Assembly (NCBI GenBank): GCA_016184445.1
Contig: JACPCT010000335.1
Span: forward strand, 1 to 5,163
Origin: Candidatus Tectimicrobiota bacterium
Lineage (GTDB): Bacteria > UBA8248
Direction of reading: 5' to 3'
Length of the DNA: 5,163 bases
Shown in pieces: positions 1 through 5,163 of this stretch. Made by a program: the position numbers and the translations under genes. Position 1 is the stretch's first letter. Each line of letters begins with the position of its first letter. Under the pieces are notes generated by a model, which saw nothing but the letters and a program-made list of their open reading frames with translations, was not told the DNA's origin and ran no database searches.

Positions 1-611
1 TGGCCGTCCAGCATCCCCACGTCCACCAGCTGGCCCTCGCCCGTGCGCTCGCGGTGGAAGAGGGCGAGGAGGATGCCGTTCGCGGCCAGCATCCCCGCCG
101 TGATGTCGGCGACCGAGGCGCCCACCTTGGCGGGGGGGCCGTCCGGCTCCCCCGTAAGGCTCATCACTCCGCCCTCGCCCTGGATGACCACGTCGAACCC
201 CGGCTCGCCCCGGCGGGGGCCCGTCTGGCCGAAGCCCGAGACCGAGCAGAAGACGGCGCGCGGGTTCAGGCGGTGGATCTCCTCCCAGGGGAAGCCCAGC
301 TTCTCCAGGGTGCCGGGGCGGAAGTTCTCGACCACCACGTCCGAGGCGCGGATGAAGCCGGCGAGGAGGGCCTTGCCCTTTTCGTTCTTGAGGTTGATGG
401 TGACGCTCTTCTTGTTGCGGTTGATCGAGATGAAGTAGGTGCTCACCCCGTTCAGGAAGGGCGGGCCCCAGGCGCGGGTGTCGTCGCCCCCGTCGGGGTT
501 CTCGACCTTGATGACCTCGGCCCCCATGTCCCCCAGCATCATGGTGCAGTAGGGCCCGGCCAGGATGCGGGTGAGGTCCAGCACCCGGATTCCCTCGAGC
601 GGCGCGGGCAT
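1..611 (-). CDS. Class III (CaiB/BaiF family) acyl-CoA transferase, N-terminal part; runs off the left edge
   Basis: The reading frame opens at ATG 609-611 and stays open for 203 codons to the window edge, about half of the usual 390-400 residues. I translated it by hand. It begins MPAPLEGIRVLDLTRILAGP, the typical family N-terminus, followed by GDMGAEVIKVE (27-37), NRNKKSV (64-70), VVVENFRPGT (92-101) and SGFGQTGP (125-132). Asp169, in VADITAG, matches in context and number the catalytic Asp169 of formyl-CoA transferase, which forms the aspartyl-CoA anhydride. Family members move CoA between acyl-CoA and a free acid in the cytoplasm. The start lies 16 bases after the OadB stop with only a weak purine-rich site (AAGAGAGA) in the gap, so it is probably co-translated with the pump genes. 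The acid substrate is unknown; a dicarboxylate or the pathway's entry acid is an inference from neighbours. The right-hand limit is firm; the C-terminus is not in the window. Confidence 0.95.
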   Translation of the reverse strand, partial: MPAPLEGIRVLDLTRILAGPYCTMMLGDMGAEVIKVENPDGGDDTRAWGPPFLNGVSTYFISINRNKKSVTINLKNEKGKALLAGFIRASDVVVENFRPGTLEKLGFPWEEIHRLNPRAVFCSVSGFGQTGPRRGEPGFDVVIQGEGGVMSLTGEPDGPPAKVGASVADITAGMLAANGILLALFHRERTGEGQLVDVGMLDG

Positions 612-627
612 GCGCGGCGTCTCTCTT

Positions 628-1752
628 TCAGGGCCGGAGGAGCGAGATCAGCACGCCGGCCGCGACGGCCGAGCCGATGACGCCCGCCACGTTGGGCCCC
701 ATCGCGTGCATGAGGAGGTGGTTCCGGGGGTTGGCCTCCTGGCCCACCTTCTGCACCACCCGCGCGGCCATGGGGACGGCGCTCACCCCGGCCGCGCCGA
801 TGAGGGGGTTCAGGGGCTCCTTGCTGAAGCGGGCCATCACCTTCCCGAAGAGGACGCCCGAGGCCGTCCCGATGCTGAAGGCCAGGAAGCCCAGGAGGAG
901 GATGCCGAGGGTCTCCAGCTTGAGGAAGGTGTCGGCCCGCATGGAGGCCCCGACCGAGGTCCCGAGGAGGATGGTGACGATGTTCAGGAGCTCCCCCTCG
1001 GAGGTGCGCAGGAGGCGGTCCACGAGGCCGGCCTCCCGGAAGAGGTTGCCCAGCATGAGCATCCCGATGAGGGGCACGGCCGAGGGCACGATCAGCCCGC
1101 AGAGGATGGTCGAGACGATGGGGAAGAGGACGCGCGCCGTCTTGGGCACGGGCTTGAGCTGGAGCATGACGCGGGCGCGCTCCTCCTGCGTGGTGAGGGC
1201 CCGCATGATGGGGGGCTGGATCAGGGGGACGAGGGCCATGTAGCTGTAGGCGGCGACCGCGACGGGGCCCAGGAGCTCGGGCGCGAGCTTGGAGGCGGTG
1301 TAGATGGCCGTGGGGCCGTCCGCCCCGCCGATGATGCCGATGGCCCCCGCCTGGGGCAGGTTGAAGCCCAGCAGCACGCTCAGGATGAGGGCGCCGAAGA
1401 TGGCGAACTGGGCGGCCGCCCCGAGGAGGAGGGTCTTGGGGTTGGCGAGGAGGGGCCCGAAGTCCGTGAGGGCGCCTATCCCCATGAAGATGACGGGCGG
1501 GAAGATGCCGAACTTCACCCCGAAGTAGAAGTAGTAGAGGAGCCCGCCCTCGTCGAACATGCCTCCGCCGGGCATGTTCGAGAGCAGCATCCCGAAGGCG
1601 ATGGGGAGGAGGAGCAGGGGCTCGAACTCCTTCACGAGCGCCAGGTAGAGCAGGAGGCAGGCGACGCCGATCATGAGGAGGTCCCCATACCGCATCGCGT
1701 AGAAGCCCGTCTCGCGGAGGAAGAGAGTCCCGGCGCCGCCCAGGTTCGTCAT
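628..1752 (-). CDS. oadB: Sodium-pumping acyl-CoA/oxaloacetate decarboxylase beta subunit (OadB/MmdB family)
   Basis: A 374-residue integral membrane protein of the Na+-transporting carboxylic acid decarboxylase family. The known role is to release CO2 from carboxybiotin and couple this to Na+ export. Visible marks are [16 protein letters not shown] (39-54), the re-entrant-loop motif [13 protein letters not shown] (139-151), [13 protein letters not shown] (169-181) and the C-terminal [19 protein letters not shown] stretch (about 348-366). Asp145 sits in the GADGPT motif that holds the Na+-binding Asp203 of Klebsiella OadB; Tyr171 lies 26 residues on, matching Tyr229 there. Many hydrophobic segments fit the expected multi-span fold. 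Length is typical or slightly short. The ATG overlaps the biotin-carrier stop as ATGA and has GGAG 5 bases upstream, so translation is probably coupled. I cannot tell which acyl-CoA complex it serves from this subunit alone; the neighbouring MmdA-like protein points to an acyl-CoA rather than oxaloacetate. Confidence 0.96.
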   Translation of the reverse strand: MTNLGGAGTLFLRETGFYAMRYGDLLMIGVACLLLYLALVKEFEPLLLLPIAFGMLLSNMPGGGMFDEGGLLYYFYFGVKFGIFPPVIFMGIGALTDFGPLLANPKTLLLGAAAQFAIFGALILSVLLGFNLPQAGAIGIIGGADGPTAIYTASKLAPELLGPVAVAAYSYMALVPLIQPPIMRALTTQEERARVMLQLKPVPKTARVLFPIVSTILCGLIVPSAVPLIGMLMLGNLFREAGLVDRLLRTSEGELLNIVTILLGTSVGASMRADTFLKLETLGILLLGFLAFSIGTASGVLFGKVMARFSKEPLNPLIGAAGVSAVPMAARVVQKVGQEANPRNHLLMHAMGPNVAGVIGSAVAAGVLISLLRP

Positions 1753-2171
1753 GCGATCTCCATGAGCACCTGGCCGGTCTCGACCTTGTCACCCTGGCGC
1801 ACCTTTACGGATTTCACCGTGCCCGCCGCCTCGGCCGTGATGAGGTTCTCCATCTTCATGGCCTCGAGGACGAGGAGCTTCGTCCCCACGGCCACCGGGT
1901 CGCCCTCCTTGACCGCCACCGAGAGCACCTGGCCGGGGAGGGGGCTGAGGACGGGGTAGGCGCCTCCCCCCGCGCGCTGGACCGGTGCGGGCCTGGGGGC
2001 TGCGGGGGGGCGGGGGAGCGGGGGGGCGGCGGCCGGGAGGGGGTTCTCCTCCTCTACCTCGACGATGTGCTCCTGGCCGTCCACCACGATCCGGAGGCGG
2101 CCCGTGCCCTCCTCCCGCCCGGCGCTGACGGCGTAGCGCCTGCCGCCGACGGTCAGGTGGAAGTTCCTCGC
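1749..2171 (-). CDS. Biotin carboxyl carrier protein of the decarboxylase (MmdC-like); no canonical start codon
   Basis: About 140 residues if read from 2171. It starts [14 protein letters not shown], then [12 protein letters not shown] (30-41), a Pro/Ala-rich flexible linker (about 44-67), and a complete biotinyl domain with LSPLPGQV (75-82) and EAMKMEN (103-109). Lys106 (bases 1854-1856) in AMKM is the expected biotinylated residue. The protein would shuttle the carboxyl group from the carboxyltransferase to the membrane subunit. The frame is open upstream to an ATG at 2400-2402, but residues before about 2171 are a shadow of the OadG gene and look nothing like the family. No ATG, GTG or TTG occurs in frame between 2400 and the RNFHLTV segment. 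A perfect AGGAGG (2177-2182) stands 5 bases before GCG at 2169-2171, where related proteins begin (Met-Arg-x-Phe), so I place the 5' limit there provisionally. A frameshifted fusion to OadG is the alternative. The product is sure; the start is not. Confidence 0.88.
   Translation of the reverse strand, partial: ARNFHLTVGGRRYAVSAGREEGTGRLRIVVDGQEHIVEVEEENPLPAAAPPLPRPPAAPRPAPVQRAGGGAYPVLSPLPGQVLSVAVKEGDPVAVGTKLLVLEAMKMENLITAEAAGTVKSVKVRQGDKVETGQVLMEIA
1758..1761 (-). promoter_or_regulatory. Ribosome binding site for coupled start of OadB
   Basis: GGAG lies 5 bases before the ATG at 1750-1752, within the last codons of the biotin carrier. The stop and start overlap as ATGA, so ribosomes ending the carrier can restart on OadB. 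Confidence 0.75.
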
Positions 2172-2482
2172 CGGGGCCTCCTCAGGGGGGCGCCGGCCCG
2201 CCCCCGGGCCGCCCAGCGGGTGGAGCGGCGGGTGACGGGCGGGACGTAGAGGGGCGGCCGCTCGGTCTCGATGAAGTGGGCGGCCGCGGCGGCGAGCACA
2301 AGCTCCAACGGGTTCTCCTGCGCCGCGGGGGGGCTGGGGACGGCCTGGGCCGGAGCCTGCGCTTGCTCGCGGTAGAGCCAGGTGAGGAGCTGCATCGTCC
2401 ACATCAGGAGGATGAGGGAGATGTACACCACCCCCATGCCGAGGGCGGCGAGGATGAGGGACTGCACGAAGAGGGCGAACAC
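2153..2482 (-). CDS. oadG: Decarboxylase small membrane subunit, OadG/MmdD family
   Basis: A 109-residue protein with one N-terminal membrane helix (about residues 3-36, rich in Leu, Ile, Val and Met), a short Ala/Pro/Gln-rich linker (41-55), then ELVLAAAAAHF (59-69) and a basic tail with RRSTRWAARGR (84-94). This matches the OadG pattern of one helix plus a cytoplasmic tail that helps assemble carboxyltransferase, biotin carrier and OadB. The start is GTG at 2480-2482, chosen because GGGAG at 2491-2495 sits 8 bases upstream and the first membrane segment follows at once; that site overlaps the TAG of the preceding gene. The last residues after RWAARGR (bases up to 2153) are Arg-rich and may be out of the ancestral frame: a C6 tract (2185-2190) is where the reading frame of the biotin-carrier domain takes over if one C is added. 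The frame overlaps the provisional biotin-carrier start by 19 bases. Confidence 0.85.
   Translation of the reverse strand: MFALFVQSLILAALGMGVVYISLILLMWTMQLLTWLYREQAQAPAQAVPSPPAAQENPLELVLAAAAAHFIETERPPLYVPPVTRRSTRWAARGRAGAPLRRPRRGTST
2177..2182 (-). promoter_or_regulatory. Perfect Shine-Dalgarno site inside the end of OadG, facing the biotin-carrier gene
   Basis: AGGAGG lies 5 bases before the in-frame GCG at 2169-2171 that precedes the RNFHLTV segment of the biotin carrier. The spacing equals that of the lyase and OadB sites. It argues that the biotin carrier is, or recently was, started independently here, although no standard start codon is present. Confidence 0.55.
2185..2190 (-). other. 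C6 homopolymer at the OadG/biotin-carrier frame change
   Basis: The minus-strand tract GCGCCCCCCTGAGG holds six C. Read as is, OadG continues to the stop at 2153-2155. With one more C, or a one-base backward slip, the frame runs [16 protein letters not shown] straight into the biotin-carrier domain, giving a single fused protein of about 244 residues. It is either a sequencing or assembly indel, a slippage site, or chance. Confidence 0.5.
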
Positions 2483-2490
2483 GCGTCCGG

Positions 2491-2495
2491 CTCCC
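2491..2495 (-). promoter_or_regulatory. Ribosome binding site deciding the GTG start of OadG
   Basis: GGGAG overlaps the TAG stop of mmdA and lies 8 bases before GTG 2480-2482. It supports this non-ATG start and suggests that translation of OadG is tied to that of mmdA. Confidence 0.7.
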
Positions 2496-4039
2496 TAGAG
2501 GGGGATGTTGCCGTGCTTCTTGTCGGGGCGCTGCTGCCGCTTGCGGGAGGTCATCTCCAGCGCCCGGAGCAGCTCCCGCCGGGTGAAGCGGGGCTCGATG
2601 ATGGTGTCCACGAGGGCCTGGCCCGCCGCGGTGTAGGGCTTGGCGAAGAGCCGGCGGTACTCCTCGATCTTCTGCCGGCGGACGGCCTCGGGGTCGGCCG
2701 CCTCGCCGATCTCGCGGCGGAAGATGATGTTCGCGGCCCCGTCGGGCCCCATGACGGCGATCTCGGCGGCCGGGTAGGCGATGACGCGGTCGTAGCCCAG
2801 GCCGAAGCCGCTCATGGCGATGTAGGCCCCGCCGTAGCTCTTGCGGAGGATGACGGCGACCTTGGGGACGGTGGCCTCGCTGTAGGCGAAGAGCACCTTG
2901 GCCCCGTGGCGGATGACGCCGCCGTGCTCCTGGCGGGTGCCGGGGAGGTAGCCGGGCACGTCCACGAAGTTGACGAGGGGGAGGTTGAAGGCGTCGCAGA
3001 AGCGGACGAAGCGGGCGAGCTTGTCCGAGCTGTCGATGTCCAGCACCCCGGCCAGGTGGGAGGGCTGGTTCCCCACCACTCCGATCGGGCGGCCCTCCAG
3101 GCGCGCGAAGCCGACCACGATGTTCCTGGCATAGCGCTCCTGCACCTCCATGAAGTCCCCGGCGTCGAACACGTTGCGGATGACGTCCCGCACGTCGTAG
3201 GCGCGCTTCTCCTCGGCGGGGACGACCTTCTCGAGCTCGGGGTTCTCCTCGGGGGGCCAGTCAGGGAGGGGCGCCAGGGGGGGGTCGTCCAGGTTGTTGG
3301 CGGGGAGGAAGGAGACGAGCTTGCGGATGAGCTCGAAGCACTCGCGCTCGTCCCGGGCCACGAAGTGGGCGTTGCCGCTCAGGGCGCTGTGCACATGGGC
3401 GCCGCCCAGGTCCTCGAAGGAGACCTCCTCCCCCGTCACGGCCTTGATGACGTCGGGGCCCGTGATGAACATCTTGCTCAGGCCCTCGACCATGAAGACG
3501 AAGTCGGTGATGGCGGGGGAGTAGACCGCTCCGCCCGCGCAGGGGCCCAGGATGACCGAGATCTGGGGGATGACGCCCGAGGCCAGGGTGTTCCGCTCGA
3601 AGATGCGGGCGTAGCCGTCGAGGGCGCGCACCCCCTCCTGGATGCGGGCGCCGCCCGAGTCGAGGATCTGGATGAAGGGGCAGCCCGCTTTCATGGCGAG
3701 GTCGATGGCGTGGACGATCTTCTGGGCGTGGGTCTCCCCCAGCGAGCCGCCCAGGGTGCCGAAGTCCTGGGCCGCGGCGAAGACGAGCTGGCCGCCGATC
3801 CGCCCGCTGCCGGTCACTACCCCGTCCCCGGGGGCGCGGCGCTTGTCCATCCCGAAGTCCGAGGAGCGGGACTCGGCGAAGAGGTGAAACTCGGCGAAGC
3901 TGCCCGGGTCCAAGAGCAAGCCCAGGCGCTCGCGCGCGGTCAGCTTGCCCTGCTTGTGCTGGCGCTCCTCGGAGGCCTTGCCCCCGAGCGCCTCGGCCTC
4001 CGCGACCCGGCGGCGCAGATCCTCAATATGTTCCTGCAT
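2495..4039 (-). CDS. mmdA: Acyl-CoA decarboxylase carboxyltransferase subunit (MmdA/PccB family), probably methylmalonyl-CoA type
   Basis: A 514-residue, full-length carboxyltransferase with the usual two crotonase-like halves. N-terminal half: GKLTARERLGLLLD (31-44), LDSGGARIQEGV (126-137, oxyanion-hole Gly-Gly), GPCAGGAVYSPA (165-176), ITGPDVIKAVTGE (192-204). C-terminal half: NQPSHLAGVLD (324-334), FVDVPGYLPGTRQEHGG (358-374), the second CoA/biotin site YGGAYIAMSG (402-411), and the tail KKHGNIPL, typical of MmdA proteins. It takes the carboxyl from an acyl-CoA onto biotin. Residue 407 is Ile, where actinobacterial and human propionyl-CoA carboxylases have Asp in AYDVM; Ile fits decarboxylase-type or less propionyl-restricted enzymes. 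The segment SGFGLGYDRVIAYP (410-423) departs from the usual S/N-SKHLGAD form. Start ATG has AGGGGG 4 bases upstream. It is followed 12 bases later by OadG. Propionyl- or methylcrotonyl-CoA carboxylase is less likely, because OadB and OadG follow and no biotin carboxylase is in the window. Confidence 0.95.
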   Translation of the reverse strand: MQEHIEDLRRRVAEAEALGGKASEERQHKQGKLTARERLGLLLDPGSFAEFHLFAESRSSDFGMDKRRAPGDGVVTGSGRIGGQLVFAAAQDFGTLGGSLGETHAQKIVHAIDLAMKAGCPFIQILDSGGARIQEGVRALDGYARIFERNTLASGVIPQISVILGPCAGGAVYSPAITDFVFMVEGLSKMFITGPDVIKAVTGEEVSFEDLGGAHVHSALSGNAHFVARDERECFELIRKLVSFLPANNLDDPPLAPLPDWPPEENPELEKVVPAEEKRAYDVRDVIRNVFDAGDFMEVQERYARNIVVGFARLEGRPIGVVGNQPSHLAGVLDIDSSDKLARFVRFCDAFNLPLVNFVDVPGYLPGTRQEHGGVIRHGAKVLFAYSEATVPKVAVILRKSYGGAYIAMSGFGLGYDRVIAYPAAEIAVMGPDGAANIIFRREIGEAADPEAVRRQKIEEYRRLFAKPYTAAGQALVDTIIEPRFTRRELLRALEMTSRKRQQRPDKKHGNIPL

Positions 4040-4159
4040 GGAGCCCCCTGCGGTGTCTGGGACCGCTTGAGAACATGCGGGGAGGGCGTCCCTGGAGCCG
4101 CGCCCGCCCCCTTGCCCGGAAGGCCGAAGGGATGTATTTAAAGCCCTCTCCCCGCCGCG
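4040..4159 (-). other. 120-base spacer between lyase and decarboxylase genes
   Basis: This is the only intergenic stretch over 30 bases. It holds most of the candidate promoter, a possible weak hairpin with arms CCCTT/AAGGG at 4109-4113 and 4127-4131, and the AGGGGG site (4044-4049) of mmdA. I see no T-run terminator, no open frame that looks coding and no recognisable RNA motif. Confidence 0.6.
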
Positions 4160-4163
4160 TCAA
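4136..4163 (-). promoter_or_regulatory. Candidate sigma-70-like promoter before the decarboxylase genes
   Basis: On the minus strand TTGACG (4158-4163, five of six bases of the -35 consensus) is followed after 16 bases by TTAAAT (4136-4141, four of six bases of the -10 consensus, but lacking the key A at its second position). The -10 patch CTTTAAATACAT is the only clear AT-rich island in the window, and the -35 overlaps the lyase stop codon. A transcript from here would have a leader of about 90 bases before the mmdA start. This would let the four-part pump and the transferase be expressed apart from the lyase. The match is moderate and unproven. Confidence 0.35.
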
Positions 4164-5077
4164 GCGGCCGGGGCGTCCCAGTTCATGATGCCCGCGTGGA
4201 GGAGCTGGCCGGGGAGTTGCCGCCCCAGCAGGGACTCGGCCAGGGCCACCGCCCCGAGGAGCTGGGGGAGGTCGATCCCTGTCCCGATCCCCATCTCGTG
4301 GAGCATGTTCACGGTGTCCTCGGTGGCGATGTTGCCGCTCGCGCGCGGGGCGAAGGGGCAGCCCCCCATCCCCCCGGCCGAGGCGTCGAAGCCCTCCGCC
4401 CCGGCCCCGAGCCCCGCCAGCACGTTCGCGAGCCCGGCCCCCCGCGTGTTGTGGAAGTGGAGGCCGAAGCGCGCCCCCGGGAAGCGCCCCTTCAGGTGCT
4501 CCAGCATCCGGCGCACCGAGGCGGGGTTCGTCACCCCCACCGTGTCGGCGAGGGTGATCTCCTCGCAGCCCATCTCCAGGTACTCCCCCGCCACCCGCTC
4601 CACCGCCTCCAAGGGCACCCGGCCCTCGTAGGGGCAGCCGAAGGCGGTGACCACCCCCCCGCGCATGGGGAGGCGGGCCTCCCGGGCCAGCTTCGCCGCC
4701 TCGCGGGCGGCGCCCAGCATCGCCTCCCGGCCCGCCCGGAGGTTCTTCTGGTTGAAGGACTCGCTCGCCGCCACGAAGAGCACGATGCGGTTCACCCGGC
4801 ACTTCAGCGCCCGCTCGATGCCCCGCACGTTGGGCACGAGGGCCTCGTAGGCTGTCCCCGGCCGCCGCTGGATGCGGGCCAGCACCTCCTCCGCGTCCGC
4901 CATCTGGGGGACGTGCTTGGGGTGGACGAAGCTCGTCACCTCGACCCGCGGCACCCCCGCCCCGGTCAGGAGGTCCACCAGGCGCACCTTGGCCTCGGTG
5001 GGGACGAAGGTTTTTTCGATCTGGAGGCCGTCCCGGGGCCCCACCTCGATGATCGTGGCGCGGGCGGGAAGGGTCAT
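4160..5077 (-). CDS. Hydroxymethylglutaryl-CoA lyase family protein
   Basis: A 305-residue TIM-barrel lyase that, by family, splits 3-hydroxy-3-methylglutaryl-CoA to acetoacetate and acetyl-CoA with a divalent metal. Key residues align to the human enzyme at a constant offset of 26: Arg15 and Asp16 in VGPRDGLQ (human 41, 42), Glu46 (72), Asp178 in LADTVG (204), His207 and His209 in LHFHNT (233, 235), catalytic Cys240 in GGCPFAP (266) and Asn249 (275). ASESFNQKN (104-112) and CPYEGR (148-153) are also family marks. The catalytic set is thus complete. Variation from the classic form: HFHNTRGAGLAN instead of HCHDTYGQALAN, and Arg245 in APRASGN where Gly is usual; this subgroup often sits near CaiB-type transferases, so a related 3-hydroxy-3-methylacyl-CoA could be the true substrate. 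The ATG start has a perfect AGGAGG 5 bases upstream and lies 28 bases after the preceding stop. Confidence 0.93.
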   Translation of the reverse strand: MTLPARATIIEVGPRDGLQIEKTFVPTEAKVRLVDLLTGAGVPRVEVTSFVHPKHVPQMADAEEVLARIQRRPGTAYEALVPNVRGIERALKCRVNRIVLFVAASESFNQKNLRAGREAMLGAAREAAKLAREARLPMRGGVVTAFGCPYEGRVPLEAVERVAGEYLEMGCEEITLADTVGVTNPASVRRMLEHLKGRFPGARFGLHFHNTRGAGLANVLAGLGAGAEGFDASAGGMGGCPFAPRASGNIATEDTVNMLHEMGIGTGIDLPQLLGAVALAESLLGRQLPGQLLHAGIMNWDAPAA

Positions 5078-5082
5078 GGCGC

Positions 5083-5088
5083 CCTCCT
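5083..5088 (-). promoter_or_regulatory. Ribosome binding site of the HMG-CoA lyase gene
   Basis: A perfect AGGAGG lies 5 bases upstream of the ATG at 5075-5077. It fixes the lyase start and sets the spacing standard that helps judge the problematic biotin-carrier start. Confidence 0.85.
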
Positions 5089-5105
5089 GGCTGAGGGAAG
5101 ATGCC

Positions 5106-5163
5106 TCACTTCTTCAAGTGCCTGTCGAAGTAGGCGATGACCTTGGCGATGGCGTCGAGCTGG
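5106..5163 (-). CDS. C-terminal end of an upstream protein, possibly an alpha/beta hydrolase
   Basis: On the minus strand the right edge reads 18 codons ending in TGA at 5106-5108, giving QLDAIAKVIAYFDRHLKK. A helix ending in FFDRHLK or a close variant is common at the C-terminus of alpha/beta hydrolases of the dienelactone hydrolase and prolyl oligopeptidase types. The fragment is too short to prove the family and carries no catalytic residue. It has the same strand and codon style as the following genes and ends 28 bases before the lyase start, so it probably belongs to the same transcription unit. Most of the gene lies outside the window. Confidence 0.55.
   Translation of the reverse strand, partial: QLDAIAKVIAYFDRHLKK

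Noticed and set aside
539..1792. A 417-codon minus-strand frame overlapping oadB
   Set aside because: It is oadB read in the wrong frame, rich in Arg, Pro, His and Gly, with no membrane segments or motifs until its end, which shadows the transferase start.
565..1959. A 464-codon open frame on the plus strand opposite oadB and the biotin carrier
   Set aside because: It spans two real genes and their junction, is low-complexity (Glu, Gly, Asp, His rich), and has no family motif.
1980..2045. G-rich repeats as possible structured or regulatory DNA
   Set aside because: The runs encode the Pro/Ala linker of the biotin carrier on the minus strand, which explains them.
2172..2402. N-terminal extension of the biotin carrier from ATG 2400-2402
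   Set aside because: The added residues are an out-of-frame copy of the OadG gene, without resemblance to the carrier family; OadG in its own frame has a clear membrane helix.
2276..4141. A 621-codon open frame on the plus strand opposite mmdA
   Set aside because: It mirrors a strongly conserved gene. Its product is a monotonous mix of Gly, Asp, Glu, Val, His and Leu without domains, the usual antisense shadow of GC-rich coding DNA.
4135..4143. TTTAAATA as an archaeal TATA box
   Set aside because: The string fits the archaeal consensus, but the genes have strong Shine-Dalgarno sites and a bacterial-type operon, and a -35-like TTGACG lies at a suitable distance. Eight bases alone are weak evidence.
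4109..4170. Terminator after the lyase gene
   Set aside because: The short inverted repeats (GCCGC/GCGGC around the stop codon; CCCTT/AAGGG at 4109-4131) have weak stems and no T-run after them on the minus strand.
4196..5140. A 314-codon plus-strand open frame opposite the lyase
   Set aside because: The lyase on the minus strand has every catalytic residue in place; this frame is its low-complexity shadow.

Overview
This is a compact, very GC-rich window. The third codon positions are almost all G or C, and the only clear AT-rich island is a short patch near 4131-4142. Every gene I can support lies on the minus strand, so transcription runs from right to left. The style is bacterial: Shine-Dalgarno sites, ATG and GTG starts, and short or overlapping gene junctions. 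Nothing here fixes the taxon. A high-GC bacterium, possibly an uncultivated one, is a weak guess from composition and gene mix.

In transcription order the layout is: (1) the last 18 codons of an upstream protein, probably an alpha/beta hydrolase (5106-5163); (2) a complete HMG-CoA lyase family protein (4160-5077); (3) a 120-base spacer with a candidate internal promoter (4040-4159); (4) a biotin-dependent, sodium-pumping acyl-CoA decarboxylase in four parts: carboxyltransferase of the MmdA/PccB type (2495-4039), OadG-type small membrane subunit (2153-2482), biotin carrier protein (1749-2171) and OadB-type membrane decarboxylase/Na+ pump (628-1752); (5) the first 203 codons of a class III (CaiB/BaiF) acyl-CoA transferase that runs off the left edge (1-611). 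Apart from the 120-base spacer, gaps are 28 bases or less or are overlaps, as expected for one operon.

Taken together, the transferase would load CoA onto an acid and the lyase would cleave a 3-hydroxy-3-methyl-acyl-CoA. The four-part complex would move a carboxyl group from an acyl-CoA to biotin and release CO2 at the membrane while exporting Na+. No biotin carboxylase is present in the window and an OadB pump is, so decarboxylation is more likely than ATP-driven carboxylation. The true substrate is not readable from sequence; methylmalonyl-CoA is the default guess.

The most unusual point is the OadG/biotin-carrier junction. The biotin-carrier frame has no ATG, GTG or TTG where it should begin. 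A perfect AGGAGG lies 5 bases before a GCG codon, exactly where a start belongs. A C6 tract just upstream would also fuse the two genes if it were one base longer, or if the ribosome slipped back one base there.
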